NCBI RefSeq assembly: GCF_030696805.1
Contig: NZ_JAUYRO010000039.1
Location: 1 to 64,000 of the forward strand
Source of the DNA: Methyloversatilis sp.
GTDB taxonomy: Bacteria > Pseudomonadota > Gammaproteobacteria > Burkholderiales > Rhodocyclaceae
DNA: 64,000 nt
Reading direction: 5' to 3'
The notes beneath the pieces are model-generated. The model worked only from the letters and a program-made list of their open reading frames with translations. It made no database searches and was not told the DNA's origin. The translations under genes were made by a program, and so were the position numbers. Below, piece by piece: positions 17,279-24,586 of this stretch (position 1 is the stretch's first letter; every line of letters starts with the position of its first letter).

Positions 17279-18255
17279 CACAGGTCGCTGCGGATGGCGC
17301 CGATGCGCCGCACCCTTCGACTGATCAGGCCGAGGCCAACCAGCATCATCAGCGCAGCGCCCGGCTCGGGCACCGTCGACACCTGCCAGCCCATGTCGGC
17401 AAAGCCGGCGTAGTCGAGCGCGGTAGGCAACTGGCGTTCACCGAAGGGGGTACTCGGATCCATCATCGTTTCCTGCGGCAGGCCATCGCGCACGCTGATC
17501 GTGCCTTCAGCCCAGTGACTGCCGTAGCGGTCGACCGGCACGCCGCCGCCGTACGCCGCCACCGACGCAACACCGATGAACAGACCCGTGCTGGCATCGA
17601 TCTGCGCCAGCCACGAATCAGCTTCGCCAAATCCGAGGATGTGACCGATTTCGTGTGTGGCCGTGGTCAGAAAATCCGGGCTGCCGGGCGACAGACCCGA
17701 GGCATCCGCGCCGAAATACCAGTCATTGCTGGCGTTGAACCAGATGTAGCCGCCCCAAGTGGCGTAGTCGCTGGCGTCCGGGCCGGTGGTGTTGAGCTGA
17801 CCACGCGTCATGACCGCGTTGACGAAGGCGGCACTGCCGGTGGCCTGCAGGTTTGCGCCGGTACCGGCGAAGCCCAGCACGCCCGGCGCCGACGGCGAGC
17901 CGCCGACATAGATGCGCAAGGTATCGGCTTCGATGGCGACGTTGTTCAGGGTGACGCCGGGCCCGCCCAGACTCGGATGCAGGAAGGACACCGACCACTG
18001 GTCGCCCTCAGCCGGCATGATCGCGCTCAGCGTGTCGGCGAAGCCGCTGTAATGAGCGGCTGCGAGGTCGAGCAAGGCGCGGCGATCGACCCGCGGCGCG
18101 CCGGTCGTCAGGTCGGTGAAGAAGCCGCGCGTGTCGTAGGTGTAGTCGAACTCGATCTGCAGCGCCGAGGCCGACGGCGACGCGAGCGCCAGTAACAGGG
18201 CCAGCAGCGGCATCGTCGCGACACGACGCTGCGATGTCAGGTCGCGGTCACGCAT
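17278..18255 (-). CDS. PEP-CTERM metalloprotease-like protein (HEXXH, Met-turn)
   Basis: 325 aa. A signal peptide (ending LASPSASA) precedes a putative secreted zinc-protease domain. The active-site helix reads ATHEIGHILGFGEAD, that is HEXXHXXGXXE where metzincins normally have His or Asp at the last position. A Met-turn-like MMDPSTPFG follows about 85 residues later. The C-terminus has VPEPG, a hydrophobic helix and an Arg-rich tail. Start 18255 is chosen because it overlaps the upstream gene by 8 nt; the open frame runs on upstream to 18402 inside that gene. It probably acts at the outer surface after exosortase processing. The substrate is unknown. Confidence 0.82.
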   Translation of the reverse strand: MRDRDLTSQRRVATMPLLALLLALASPSASALQIEFDYTYDTRGFFTDLTTGAPRVDRRALLDLAAAHYSGFADTLSAIMPAEGDQWSVSFLHPSLGGPGVTLNNVAIEADTLRIYVGGSPSAPGVLGFAGTGANLQATGSAAFVNAVMTRGQLNTTGPDASDYATWGGYIWFNASNDWYFGADASGLSPGSPDFLTTATHEIGHILGFGEADSWLAQIDASTGLFIGVASVAAYGGGVPVDRYGSHWAEGTISVRDGLPQETMMDPSTPFGERQLPTALDYAGFADMGWQVSTVPEPGAALMMLVGLGLISRRVRRIGAIRSDL

Positions 18256-19033
18256 GGGCGCACTCCCGATAGTGCACCGGACGTGCGCCGCGGCGCGCCA
18301 GCGCCGATACCAGACCCAGACCGGCCAGCAGCATCGCCCACGCCTCCGGTTCCGGGACGGCCGACAGCGGCGTGACCGAACCGGTGCCGCCGCCATAGAC
18401 ACCCTGCAGCGCGACGATCATTTCGCCGTCGAGCGCAAATACCGGCCCCTCGTAGACCGACGACTGCGCGGGCGGGGCGGCAGGCACGTCACTGCTTTCG
18501 TAGTGCCCCATGCCCAGCGTATGCCCCAGTTCGTGCTGCGCCACCGCGTAGAACCACAGCGGTGTCCAGCCGGCGCCGAAGCGGCCGGCGTTGAACACGA
18601 TGTCGCCCGCCAGACCGCTGGCGGCCGAGAACGGAAAATAGGCGTAGGCGTTCGCATGGCTGATGTTCGCAACCAGGCCGACCCGGATGTCGGCCAGTCC
18701 GGCCGGGTCGTACTCGCCGGTTTCCGGCAAAGGACCGGCGTCGGTCACTTCGACGAAATGGATGGGCAGCACCGCTGCGTAATCCGACAGCGCCTGTTCG
18801 AAAGCACTACGCAGCAAGGACGCCGGCAGCGCCGTGCCGGAGGCATCGCGCAGGCCGCCGTCGAGCAGATTGCTGAAGCTGTACGAGAGCTCGATCGCAC
18901 TGCCCGGGCCGTCCGGCTGCGCCCAGCTCGCATACATCGGGTAGTGGCCGGCCTGCGCAGGTGCGGCGGCAAGGGCGCCGACGAGCGCCAGCGCGCCGCC
19001 CAGCCGACGCGCCTGGAAGGCAGCGACCTTCAC
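18248..19033 (-). CDS. PEP-CTERM matrixin-like metalloprotease
   Basis: 261 aa. Signal peptide (about 1-28, ending APAQAGHY) and a matrixin-type domain. The zinc motif AQHELGHTLGMGH is the full metzincin HEXXHXXGXXH. A downstream DGEMIVALQGVYG resembles the matrixin Met-turn and end. The PEP-CTERM anchor (VPEPEAWAMLLAGLGL, then RRGAR) has an unusual short tail HYRECAHA. It overlaps the upstream PEP-CTERM gene by ATGA and the downstream protease by 8 nt. The two proteases are different in sequence, not a recent duplication. Confidence 0.85.
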   Translation of the reverse strand: MKVAAFQARRLGGALALVGALAAAPAQAGHYPMYASWAQPDGPGSAIELSYSFSNLLDGGLRDASGTALPASLLRSAFEQALSDYAAVLPIHFVEVTDAGPLPETGEYDPAGLADIRVGLVANISHANAYAYFPFSAASGLAGDIVFNAGRFGAGWTPLWFYAVAQHELGHTLGMGHYESSDVPAAPPAQSSVYEGPVFALDGEMIVALQGVYGGGTGSVTPLSAVPEPEAWAMLLAGLGLVSALARRGARPVHYRECAHA

Positions 19034-19782
19034 GGCGCCGCCTCGGCAGCGCGCTGCCGGCGACGTGCCAGGCCCAGCAGACCGAGTCCGGCCAGCAACA
19101 TCGCATGCGTTTCAGGCTCGGGCACGGCACTGACTGTCAGGAAGGCCGAACCCGGCGCTTCGGTGTTGTTGAGGAAGCCGTGCAGGAACTCGTTGCCCGA
19201 GGTGTCGTTCACGCCTGTCAGGGCCAGCACGTGAACCGCGTTGCTGCCGCTGATCCAGTCGCCGACGATCGCCGACACATCGAAGGTGACTGCGCCGGAA
19301 CCGCTCACGACGCTGCGCGCCGCGACATCGGCCGGCAAAATGCTCTGGTTGAAGAAGTTCAGCCAGCTCACGCTGCCGCCCGGATTCGTGTCATCCGTGA
19401 TCGCGGTGAACGGGTTGGCGGCGACCCCATGCGCCGACACGGTGAAGGGATTCCCGGCGCTGGCGTCGGCCCCGAAGCCGCCGCTGGTCGACTGCACCGT
19501 CAGAATGGCGCTGACCGGGCCGCTGAAGGTCGAAAAGTCGTAATCGAAGGCGAGATAGATGGTTTCGGCGCCGACGGTGCCGAACGGATTGCCGGTCGAT
19601 ACGCGGAACACCGGGCGATTGTCGCCCGCGTATCCGCGGACTGCATTCGCGCCCTGGAAAAAGGAGGACGTCATCACGTCTTCCGCCACATCTATCTTGA
19701 TGGCATGTACCGGGCCGCTGGCCAGCAAGGTTCCCAGCATCACTGCACCGGCTGCACGCACGGCCTGTTTTCGGATGGTCAT
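19030..19782 (-). CDS. PEP-CTERM sorting-domain protein of unknown function
   Basis: 250 aa. Signal peptide (about 1-27) and an extracellular domain of unknown fold rich in Ser, Gly and Phe. The C-terminal VPEPETHAMLLAGLGLLGLARRR is a classic PEP-CTERM anchor. It is the first gene of a four-gene overlapping minus-strand unit (this gene, two metalloproteases, a VOC protein). ATG 19782 has GAGGTGA upstream. It could be a substrate or partner of the two linked proteases, but that is inference. Confidence 0.85.
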   Translation of the reverse strand: MTIRKQAVRAAGAVMLGTLLASGPVHAIKIDVAEDVMTSSFFQGANAVRGYAGDNRPVFRVSTGNPFGTVGAETIYLAFDYDFSTFSGPVSAILTVQSTSGGFGADASAGNPFTVSAHGVAANPFTAITDDTNPGGSVSWLNFFNQSILPADVAARSVVSGSGAVTFDVSAIVGDWISGSNAVHVLALTGVNDTSGNEFLHGFLNNTEAPGSAFLTVSAVPEPETHAMLLAGLGLLGLARRRQRAAEAAP

Positions 19783-20083
19783 CGATTCACCTCATTGATT
19801 TTGACAGTTGTCCGCACTCCTGCCCCGCATGCGGCGGGGCGGACAGTGCAGTCGGAGGCTGGCGGACCGATCCGGTCGTGGCTGGCAGGTGCGACATCGC
19901 GCCGATCGGGCACGTGCTGCGGAACGGGAGGCTTGCGCGCCCGGGCGATGCGGGCGATGGCTGGCGAAGGATTCGCTGGGTGACGGACTCGAGGTCGACG
20001 CCTGGCTTGCTGAAAACACCCGTGAAAACGATGCGAAGACCTCTTCACGCACGAATTCACGGACGAATGAAGAATCTTCCAAA

Positions 20084-20098
20084 TGAGAATTATTGTCA
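20084..20098. promoter_or_regulatory. Fur-box-like palindrome
   Basis: TGAGAAT-T-ATTGTCA matches the 7-1-7 Fur consensus TGATAAT-N-ATTATCA at 12 of the 14 arm bases. The minus strand also has a perfect TTGACA -35 hexamer (20095-20100) overlapping it, though the -10 region is weak. It sits 300 nt upstream of the minus-strand PEP-CTERM operon and 175 nt upstream of the plus-strand PEP-CTERM gene. Confidence 0.5.
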
Positions 20099-20138
20099 AC
20101 AAGTGCAGCGAAAATCGTCTGTCGGATTCGGCTGCTGT

Positions 20139-20154
20139 CGGCACGGGTACTGCG
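20139..20154 (+). promoter_or_regulatory. Possible sigma-54 promoter of a PEP-CTERM gene
   Basis: CGGCAC-N5-CTGCG has the invariant GG-N10-GC spacing and matches TGGCAC-N5-TTGCW at five of six and three of five positions. It lies 119 nt before the gene at 20273. In floc-forming betaproteobacteria PEP-CTERM genes can depend on RpoN with PrsK/PrsR, which makes this plausible. The match is only moderate. Confidence 0.35.
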
Positions 20155-20272
20155 CACGACATCGACCCGGCATGACGGGCGACATCGGCCATTCCGCCTA
20201 GAACGATGCATCCACGTCCGTCCGGTGCTTGAATGACACGCCCGTCGTCCTCCAACTCCGGAAAGGTTTCCC

Positions 20273-21217
20273 ATGCCCCCCGTCACGATTCCGCAGGCGC
20301 GCACGCGCCGCCTCTGCAGTGCGCTCCTCGTCTGCGGGCTGGGCAGCGCAGGCGCCCACGCCGCCTACTACTCGAGCAGTACGACCAGTTCGTCGCTTTC
20401 GAGCTTTGCCAACGGGCCGAACGAACAGACCCGCCACGGCGCTGCCACGCCCGGCGGTTCGTCGGCCGCGAGCGCGGTGCTCAGCAGCAGCGGCAACCGG
20501 GTGATCGAAGGTGGCACGCACAGCGCGGCGCGATCCGAACCCGGTGGCGTCCATGTGATGGCGGACGCCAACGTGCGCCTGAGCAATCCGGACTACAACC
20601 TGAATCTGGTCGTGGCGGCCAGTTCCACCGCCCATGCCAGTTTCAGTGACGCTCTGGTCATTCATGCGCCCGGCCTCGCCGCCGGCACGACCGCGCTGCT
20701 CACCTACCGCATCAGCGTGTCGGGCGACCTCGGCATCCAGGGGAACAACAGCTGGAATGGCGGCTGGAACGCATCGTCGTACTGGAGCTTCTCGTCCTCG
20801 CTCGGTTCGACATCCACCTTCCGCAGCCTGCTCAACGATTGGGCGCCGGGCAGCGACCAGCGCCTGCTCGGTGACGGCCGGTTCGGCAACCTCGACATCA
20901 CGGTGCCGGTGATACTGGGTACGGTGCTTCCGTTCAGCCTGGGCGGCAATGCTTCGGCGTCGGTCAGCCTGGGCAGCACCCCCTACGAACCCTCGTCCGG
21001 TCAGATCGCAGCCTTCTCCGACCTCGGCAACACAATAGGCTGGGGTGGCATCGTGTTGCTGACAACGACCGAAGGCGCGCCGATCAACAGCTACTCCGCG
21101 TTCGGTGATTCCGGTTTCGACTACCGTCAGGCCTATGTCAGCGCCGTGCCGGAACCCGCGCCGGCCGCGCTGTTCGCTGGCGGCCTGCTCGCGCTGCTGG
21201 CACTGCGCCGCCGCTGA
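20273..21217 (+). CDS. PEP-CTERM sorting-domain protein of unknown function
   Basis: 314 aa. Signal peptide (about 1-31, ending GAHAAYY) followed by a Ser/Thr-rich segment (SSSTTSSSLSSFANG) that could be glycosylated. The middle is a beta-rich region with FGDSGFDYRQAYVSAVPEP near the end. The C-terminal helix and short basic tail (ALRRR) complete the sorting signal. ATG 20273 follows a GGAAAGG site. It is transcribed alone and ends at a bidirectional terminator shared with fliE. No enzymatic motif is seen. Confidence 0.83.
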   Translation: MPPVTIPQARTRRLCSALLVCGLGSAGAHAAYYSSSTTSSSLSSFANGPNEQTRHGAATPGGSSAASAVLSSSGNRVIEGGTHSAARSEPGGVHVMADANVRLSNPDYNLNLVVAASSTAHASFSDALVIHAPGLAAGTTALLTYRISVSGDLGIQGNNSWNGGWNASSYWSFSSSLGSTSTFRSLLNDWAPGSDQRLLGDGRFGNLDITVPVILGTVLPFSLGGNASASVSLGSTPYEPSSGQIAAFSDLGNTIGWGGIVLLTTTEGAPINSYSAFGDSGFDYRQAYVSAVPEPAPAALFAGGLLALLALRRR

Positions 21218-21223
21218 CAGGCG

Positions 21224-21253
21224 AAAAAAAAACCGGCCAACGGCCGGTTTTTC
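21224..21253. terminator. Bidirectional terminator between a PEP-CTERM gene and fliE
   Basis: A 9-bp stem (AAACCGGCC/GGCCGGTTT, loop AAC) is flanked by an A-run on the left and a T-run on the right, so it can end transcripts from both strands. The two genes converge here. Confidence 0.85.
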
Positions 21254-21270
21254 CTGAGCGGTCCGATCTG

Positions 21271-21588
21271 TCAGACCGGCATGTTCATGATGTCCTGGTA
21301 GGCATTCACCAGCTTGTTCCGCACCTGCACCATCTGCTGGAAGGACAGACTGGCCTTCTGCGACGCGATCATCACGTCCTGCAGATTGGCCTCCGAGGTG
21401 CCGGTGATGAAACCTTCCGACATCTGCCTGGCTTGCGCCTGCGCCGCATTGACCTGTTCGATTGCATTCTTCAGCGCGTCGCCGAAGTCAGCCCCCGAGT
21501 CGGCGCCCGCCTGAGCGGCAGGCTTGCCGGCGGCGACCTGCGCCGTGGAGCGCAACTCGGTGATCATCTGGTTCAGGCTGGTGTTCAT
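21271..21588 (-). CDS. fliE: Flagellar hook-basal body complex protein FliE
   Basis: 105 aa. FliE joins the MS ring to the proximal rod and is exported early. The C-terminal motif VMIASQKASLSFQQMVQVRNKLVNAYQDIMNMPV is typical of the family. ATG 21588 is chosen because GGAGGA is just upstream; the reading frame extends 26 codons further without a site. In many genomes fliE leads the fliF operon; here it is inverted and lies beyond the divergent fleSR genes. A sigma-54-like promoter is present upstream. Confidence 0.93.
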   Translation of the reverse strand: MNTSLNQMITELRSTAQVAAGKPAAQAGADSGADFGDALKNAIEQVNAAQAQARQMSEGFITGTSEANLQDVMIASQKASLSFQQMVQVRNKLVNAYQDIMNMPV

Positions 21589-21701
21589 TACATTCCTCCG
21601 ATGCCGTACGGCATGACTGCCCTGCGCTGCGCCGCAGGGCGGCAAAAAATGCCGCCCGCGGACCACCCATTCAGGGGTTTTGACCCGGTTGGTAATTCAT
21701 G

Positions 21702-21717
21702 AGCAAATCCCGGGCCA
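21702..21717 (-). promoter_or_regulatory. Sigma-54 promoter of fliE
   Basis: On the minus strand, TGGCCC-N5-TTGCT matches the RpoN consensus TGGCAC-N5-TTGCW at five of six and five of five positions. It is located about 115 nt upstream of the fliE ATG, in the gap after fleR. Confidence 0.7.
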
Positions 21718-21736
21718 ACACACTGCAAGGAAACGT

Positions 21737-23143
21737 TCAACCTTCCCGCAGCAACCCGTCCGCCTTGTATCGCGCCAGTTTATAGCGCAACGTGCGCTCG
21801 GAAATACCCAGTTTCTCGATCGCCTTCTTGCGCGATCCACCGACCTCGGCGAGCGTTTCCAGGATCAGGTCGCGCTCCATGTCACGCACCGACCTGACCT
21901 TCAGGGGCGCGTCAGGCGTGGCACTGGGCGGTGCATCGTTGGCCGCGGGCGTCGGCATGACCGGCTCTACCGCGGCAGCGGGCACCGCGACCGGACGCGA
22001 CAGACCGCGCTGGCCGCCAAGAATGATGTGCTCGGCTTCGATCAGGTCATCCGGCGCCATGATGGCGGCGCGCTGCACGGTATTCTCGAGTTCGCGCACA
22101 TTGCCGGGCCAGTCGTGGCCGGCAAGGATTGCCGCCGCCGGATTGCCGAGCCGCAGCACACGACCTTGCGCCTTCGCGCAGCCGGCGAGGAAGTGGCGGG
22201 CCAGCGGCACGATGTCGCCCGGCCGGTCGCGCAGCGACGGAATGCCGATCGGGAACACGTTCAACCGGTAGTACAGATCTTCGCGGAAGCGACCGGCGCG
22301 CGCTTCGGCTTCCATGTCGCGGTTACTGGTGGCCAGTACGCGGATGTCGAGCGGAATCGGCCTCTTGCCGCCGACCCGCTCCACCTCGCGCTCCTGCAGC
22401 ACACGCAGCATCTTGGCTTGCAGCGCCAGCGGCATTTCGGAAATTTCATCCAGCAGCAGCGTGCCGCCATTGGCCTGTTCGAACTTGCCGGCCTGCGCGG
22501 CAGCCGCACCGGTAAATGCGCCCTTCTCGTAGCCGAACAGCGTCGCTTCGAGCAGGTTGTCCGGGATGGCCGCGCAGTTGATCGCGATGAAAGGCATGGC
22601 GGCACGTGCCGACTGCTGGTGGATGTAGCGGGCAAACACTTCCTTGCCGGTGCCGGATTCGCCGGTCAGCAGCACGGTGGCTTCGGAGCGGGCGACCCGC
22701 GCGGCAAGACCGAGCACCTGCCGGGTGCGTGCATCCTCGCAAACCATGTCGGCCGGCGTCACCACCGGTGCCGCGTAACGGTCGATGTGGGCAAGCAACA
22801 CGTCGGGCTCGAATGGCTTGAGCAGGAAATCGCAGGCGCCTGCGCGCATCGCGGCGACCGCTTTTTCGACGTCGCCGAAGGCCGTCATCAGCAGCACAGG
22901 CAGCGCGGCTTCTCGAGCGCGGATTTCGCGCAGCAGCGTGAGGCCGTCCATCGGCTGCATCTTCAGGTCGGTGATGACCAGATTCAGCGCGTGTTCGCCG
23001 GTGTTGCGCTCGATCATGCGCAACGCCTGCGGGCCATCGGCCGCACCGATCACGCGGTGGCCGGCGCATTCGATGGCCAGACACAGCGCATCGCGCAGAT
23101 TCGGTTCGTCCTCGACCACCAGGATGTTCAGCTTTTCGCTCAT
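21737..23143 (-). CDS. fleR: Sigma-54-dependent flagellar response regulator FleR/FlrC-like
   Basis: 468 aa NtrC-type activator. Receiver (1-120) with Asp59 (NLVITDLKM); AAA+ domain (about 140-375) with Walker A GESGTGKE and the sigma-54 contact loop GAFTGA (in YEKGAFTGAAAAQ); a Pro/Ala linker; and a Fis-type helix-turn-helix at the C-terminus (about 425-468, KKAIEKLGISERTLRYKL). It drives mid-class flagellar promoters once phosphorylated by FleS. It overlaps fleS by ATGA. Candidate targets in this window are the sigma-54 sites before fliE, fliK and fleS. Confidence 0.9.
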   Translation of the reverse strand: MSEKLNILVVEDEPNLRDALCLAIECAGHRVIGAADGPQALRMIERNTGEHALNLVITDLKMQPMDGLTLLREIRAREAALPVLLMTAFGDVEKAVAAMRAGACDFLLKPFEPDVLLAHIDRYAAPVVTPADMVCEDARTRQVLGLAARVARSEATVLLTGESGTGKEVFARYIHQQSARAAMPFIAINCAAIPDNLLEATLFGYEKGAFTGAAAAQAGKFEQANGGTLLLDEISEMPLALQAKMLRVLQEREVERVGGKRPIPLDIRVLATSNRDMEAEARAGRFREDLYYRLNVFPIGIPSLRDRPGDIVPLARHFLAGCAKAQGRVLRLGNPAAAILAGHDWPGNVRELENTVQRAAIMAPDDLIEAEHIILGGQRGLSRPVAVPAAAVEPVMPTPAANDAPPSATPDAPLKVRSVRDMERDLILETLAEVGGSRKKAIEKLGISERTLRYKLARYKADGLLREG

Positions 23144-24387
23144 TGCACCTTCTCCAGCACGTCTTCCGGGGCACCGCTACCGGCCGTGATCGGCAGGCGC
23201 AGCGTAAATTGACTGCCCGCGCCGGGCGCGGACACGCATTCGATGTCGCCGCCGTGCACGCGCGCCACACCGCGTGCAATCGCCAGCCCGAGTCCGGTGC
23301 CTTCATCACGCGTGGTGAAGAAGGGTTCGAACAGTCTTTCCTGAATCTCCGGCGCGATGCCTTGCCCGGTGTCGCGCACGGTGAATCCGAGGCGATTGCC
23401 ATCGATGCCGACAGACAGCCCGACTTCACCGTCAATGCCGCAGGCCTGCACCGCGTTTTCGAGCAGGCTGACCAGCGCGCTGGCAATCGCCTTGCGATCG
23501 CCCGACACCGTGCCGACTGCCGATGCGGCATCGACAATCAGTTCGACGCCGGCAGCACGCGCCACCGGCTCGATTGTGTGGCGCAGTTCTTCAAGCAAGC
23601 CGGCGATGTCGATCGCCTCGCGGCCAAGCACTTCACCGCGCGCGAACATCAATGTGTCGCGAATCAGCCGCTCGAGATGGCGCAGCCTGTCCTGCGCGCG
23701 CGACGCAATCGAGCGCATGTCGGCTGGCGGCAGTTCGCGCCCGATCAGCGTGCCGACGTAAAGCGTGGCGGCGGCCAGCGGCGTGCGCAGCTGATGCGCG
23801 AGTGAGGCGGCCATTTCACCCATCGCTGCCAGACGTTCATTGCGGGCAGCGGCAATCTTGAGTGCGTGCTGGCGCGTCATGTCGTGCAGCAGCACGATGC
23901 GGGCGTTCTCGCCGGTCAGCGGCGCTTCGCTGACCGACAGCCGGCGATGCGCGCGCTCGCTGTCGGTGCACTCCCATTCGGCAGGAGCGTCGGCCTGAAC
24001 CAGCCGACCGGTGCAGGACGACCATGACTGCCCGGCCCGGGCGCCCACCATGTCGAACGCCACCGGATTGGCCTGTTCGATTTCGCCAGCGCCGTCGACC
24101 ACGACGACACCGGCGGGCAGCTGGTTCAGCAACGTGGTCAAACGGTCGGTCAGGCGGGCCTTCTGTTCATACTGGCGACGCAATTCGCCGTTGGCTGCGG
24201 CCAGTTCTTCGGTCAGGCTGGCGACCTGTCGTTCCAGCGTGCCGTAGGCTTCCGACAGCTCGGCCGACGCAGCATTGAACAGGCGGAAGGCTTCGGCCAG
24301 GCGTGCCGCTTCCTCCGGCGCAATGCGCGGCGTGTCCGCGGCTGAAGCGGCGGTGACGGCAACAGTGGCAGCAGCGGGATCAGCCAT
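23140..24387 (-). CDS. fleS: Flagellar sensor histidine kinase FleS/FlrB-like
   Basis: 415 aa, soluble. An N-terminal helical coiled coil (about 25-85) precedes a PAS domain (about 90-185), HisKA (SLAHQLRTPLAAATLYV) and HATPase (ALVSLLENAVQA, GTGLGLAIARGVARVHGG). No membrane segments, as in FleS/FlrB. It is taken to phosphorylate FleR, encoded directly downstream with a 4-nt overlap. ATG 24387 is chosen over an upstream in-frame codon at 24450 because the extension would cover the sigma-54-like promoter at 24434-24449. Confidence 0.87.
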   Translation of the reverse strand: MADPAAATVAVTAASAADTPRIAPEEAARLAEAFRLFNAASAELSEAYGTLERQVASLTEELAAANGELRRQYEQKARLTDRLTTLLNQLPAGVVVVDGAGEIEQANPVAFDMVGARAGQSWSSCTGRLVQADAPAEWECTDSERAHRRLSVSEAPLTGENARIVLLHDMTRQHALKIAAARNERLAAMGEMAASLAHQLRTPLAAATLYVGTLIGRELPPADMRSIASRAQDRLRHLERLIRDTLMFARGEVLGREAIDIAGLLEELRHTIEPVARAAGVELIVDAASAVGTVSGDRKAIASALVSLLENAVQACGIDGEVGLSVGIDGNRLGFTVRDTGQGIAPEIQERLFEPFFTTRDEGTGLGLAIARGVARVHGGDIECVSAPGAGSQFTLRLPITAGSGAPEDVLEKVQ

Positions 24388-24433
24388 GTTCGGAACGCCG
24401 GCGGGCGCAGGAATTGATCGACCGTTCCAGCGT

Positions 24434-24449
24434 AGCAAGGCGCAGGCCA
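24434..24449 (-). promoter_or_regulatory. Sigma-54 promoter of fleSR
   Basis: Minus strand TGGCCT-N5-TTGCT has exact GG-N10-GC spacing and a perfect -12 box. It lies 47 nt upstream of the fleS ATG. FleQ/FlrA-type activators usually act at this promoter, but that gene is outside the window. Confidence 0.6.
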
Positions 24450-24538
24450 CGTTTTCGGGCGGATCAGCCGGTCAAAAACCCGCCTTATCCGCGGAACGGC
24501 TCGCGCGAGGCACGCCGACAATCCGTCTCATCCTGCAA

Positions 24539-24558
24539 GGTCTGCCGTGCTGCAGACC
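24539..24558. promoter_or_regulatory. Inverted repeat in the fliF leader
   Basis: GGTCTGC-N6-GCAGACC is a perfect 7-bp inverted repeat 29 nt before the fliF ATG. It could be an operator or an RNA hairpin in the 5' leader. I saw no confident promoter hexamer for fliF itself. Confidence 0.4.
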
Positions 24559-24586
24559 CTCATCCGTCACCTGCGCGAGACGAAAC

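Larger units (their letters stand above)
19783..20272. other. Divergent intergenic region between two PEP-CTERM units
   Basis: About 490 bases with no gene I can support. Frames on both strands exist (for example minus 19779-20255) but lack a ribosome-binding site and resemble no protein. It holds the Fur-box-like palindrome at 20084-20098 and a possible sigma-54 site at 20139-20154, and probably the control signals for both flanking units. Confidence 0.6.

Noticed and set aside
15434-17413. A 659-codon plus-strand open frame
   Set aside because: It is antisense to the beta-CASP nuclease and VOC genes, has no recognisable domain and arises from high GC codon bias.
19779-20255. Minus-strand open frame in the divergent PEP-CTERM gap
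   Set aside because: It is Arg/Pro-rich, has no ribosome-binding site or homology, and spans the Fur-box-like site.
21680-23212. A 510-codon plus-strand open frame
   Set aside because: It is antisense to fleR and would cover the fliE promoter; no domain seen.
24539-24553. Possible sigma-54 site for fliF (GG-N11-GC)
   Set aside because: Spacing is off by one; the sequence is better described as an inverted repeat.
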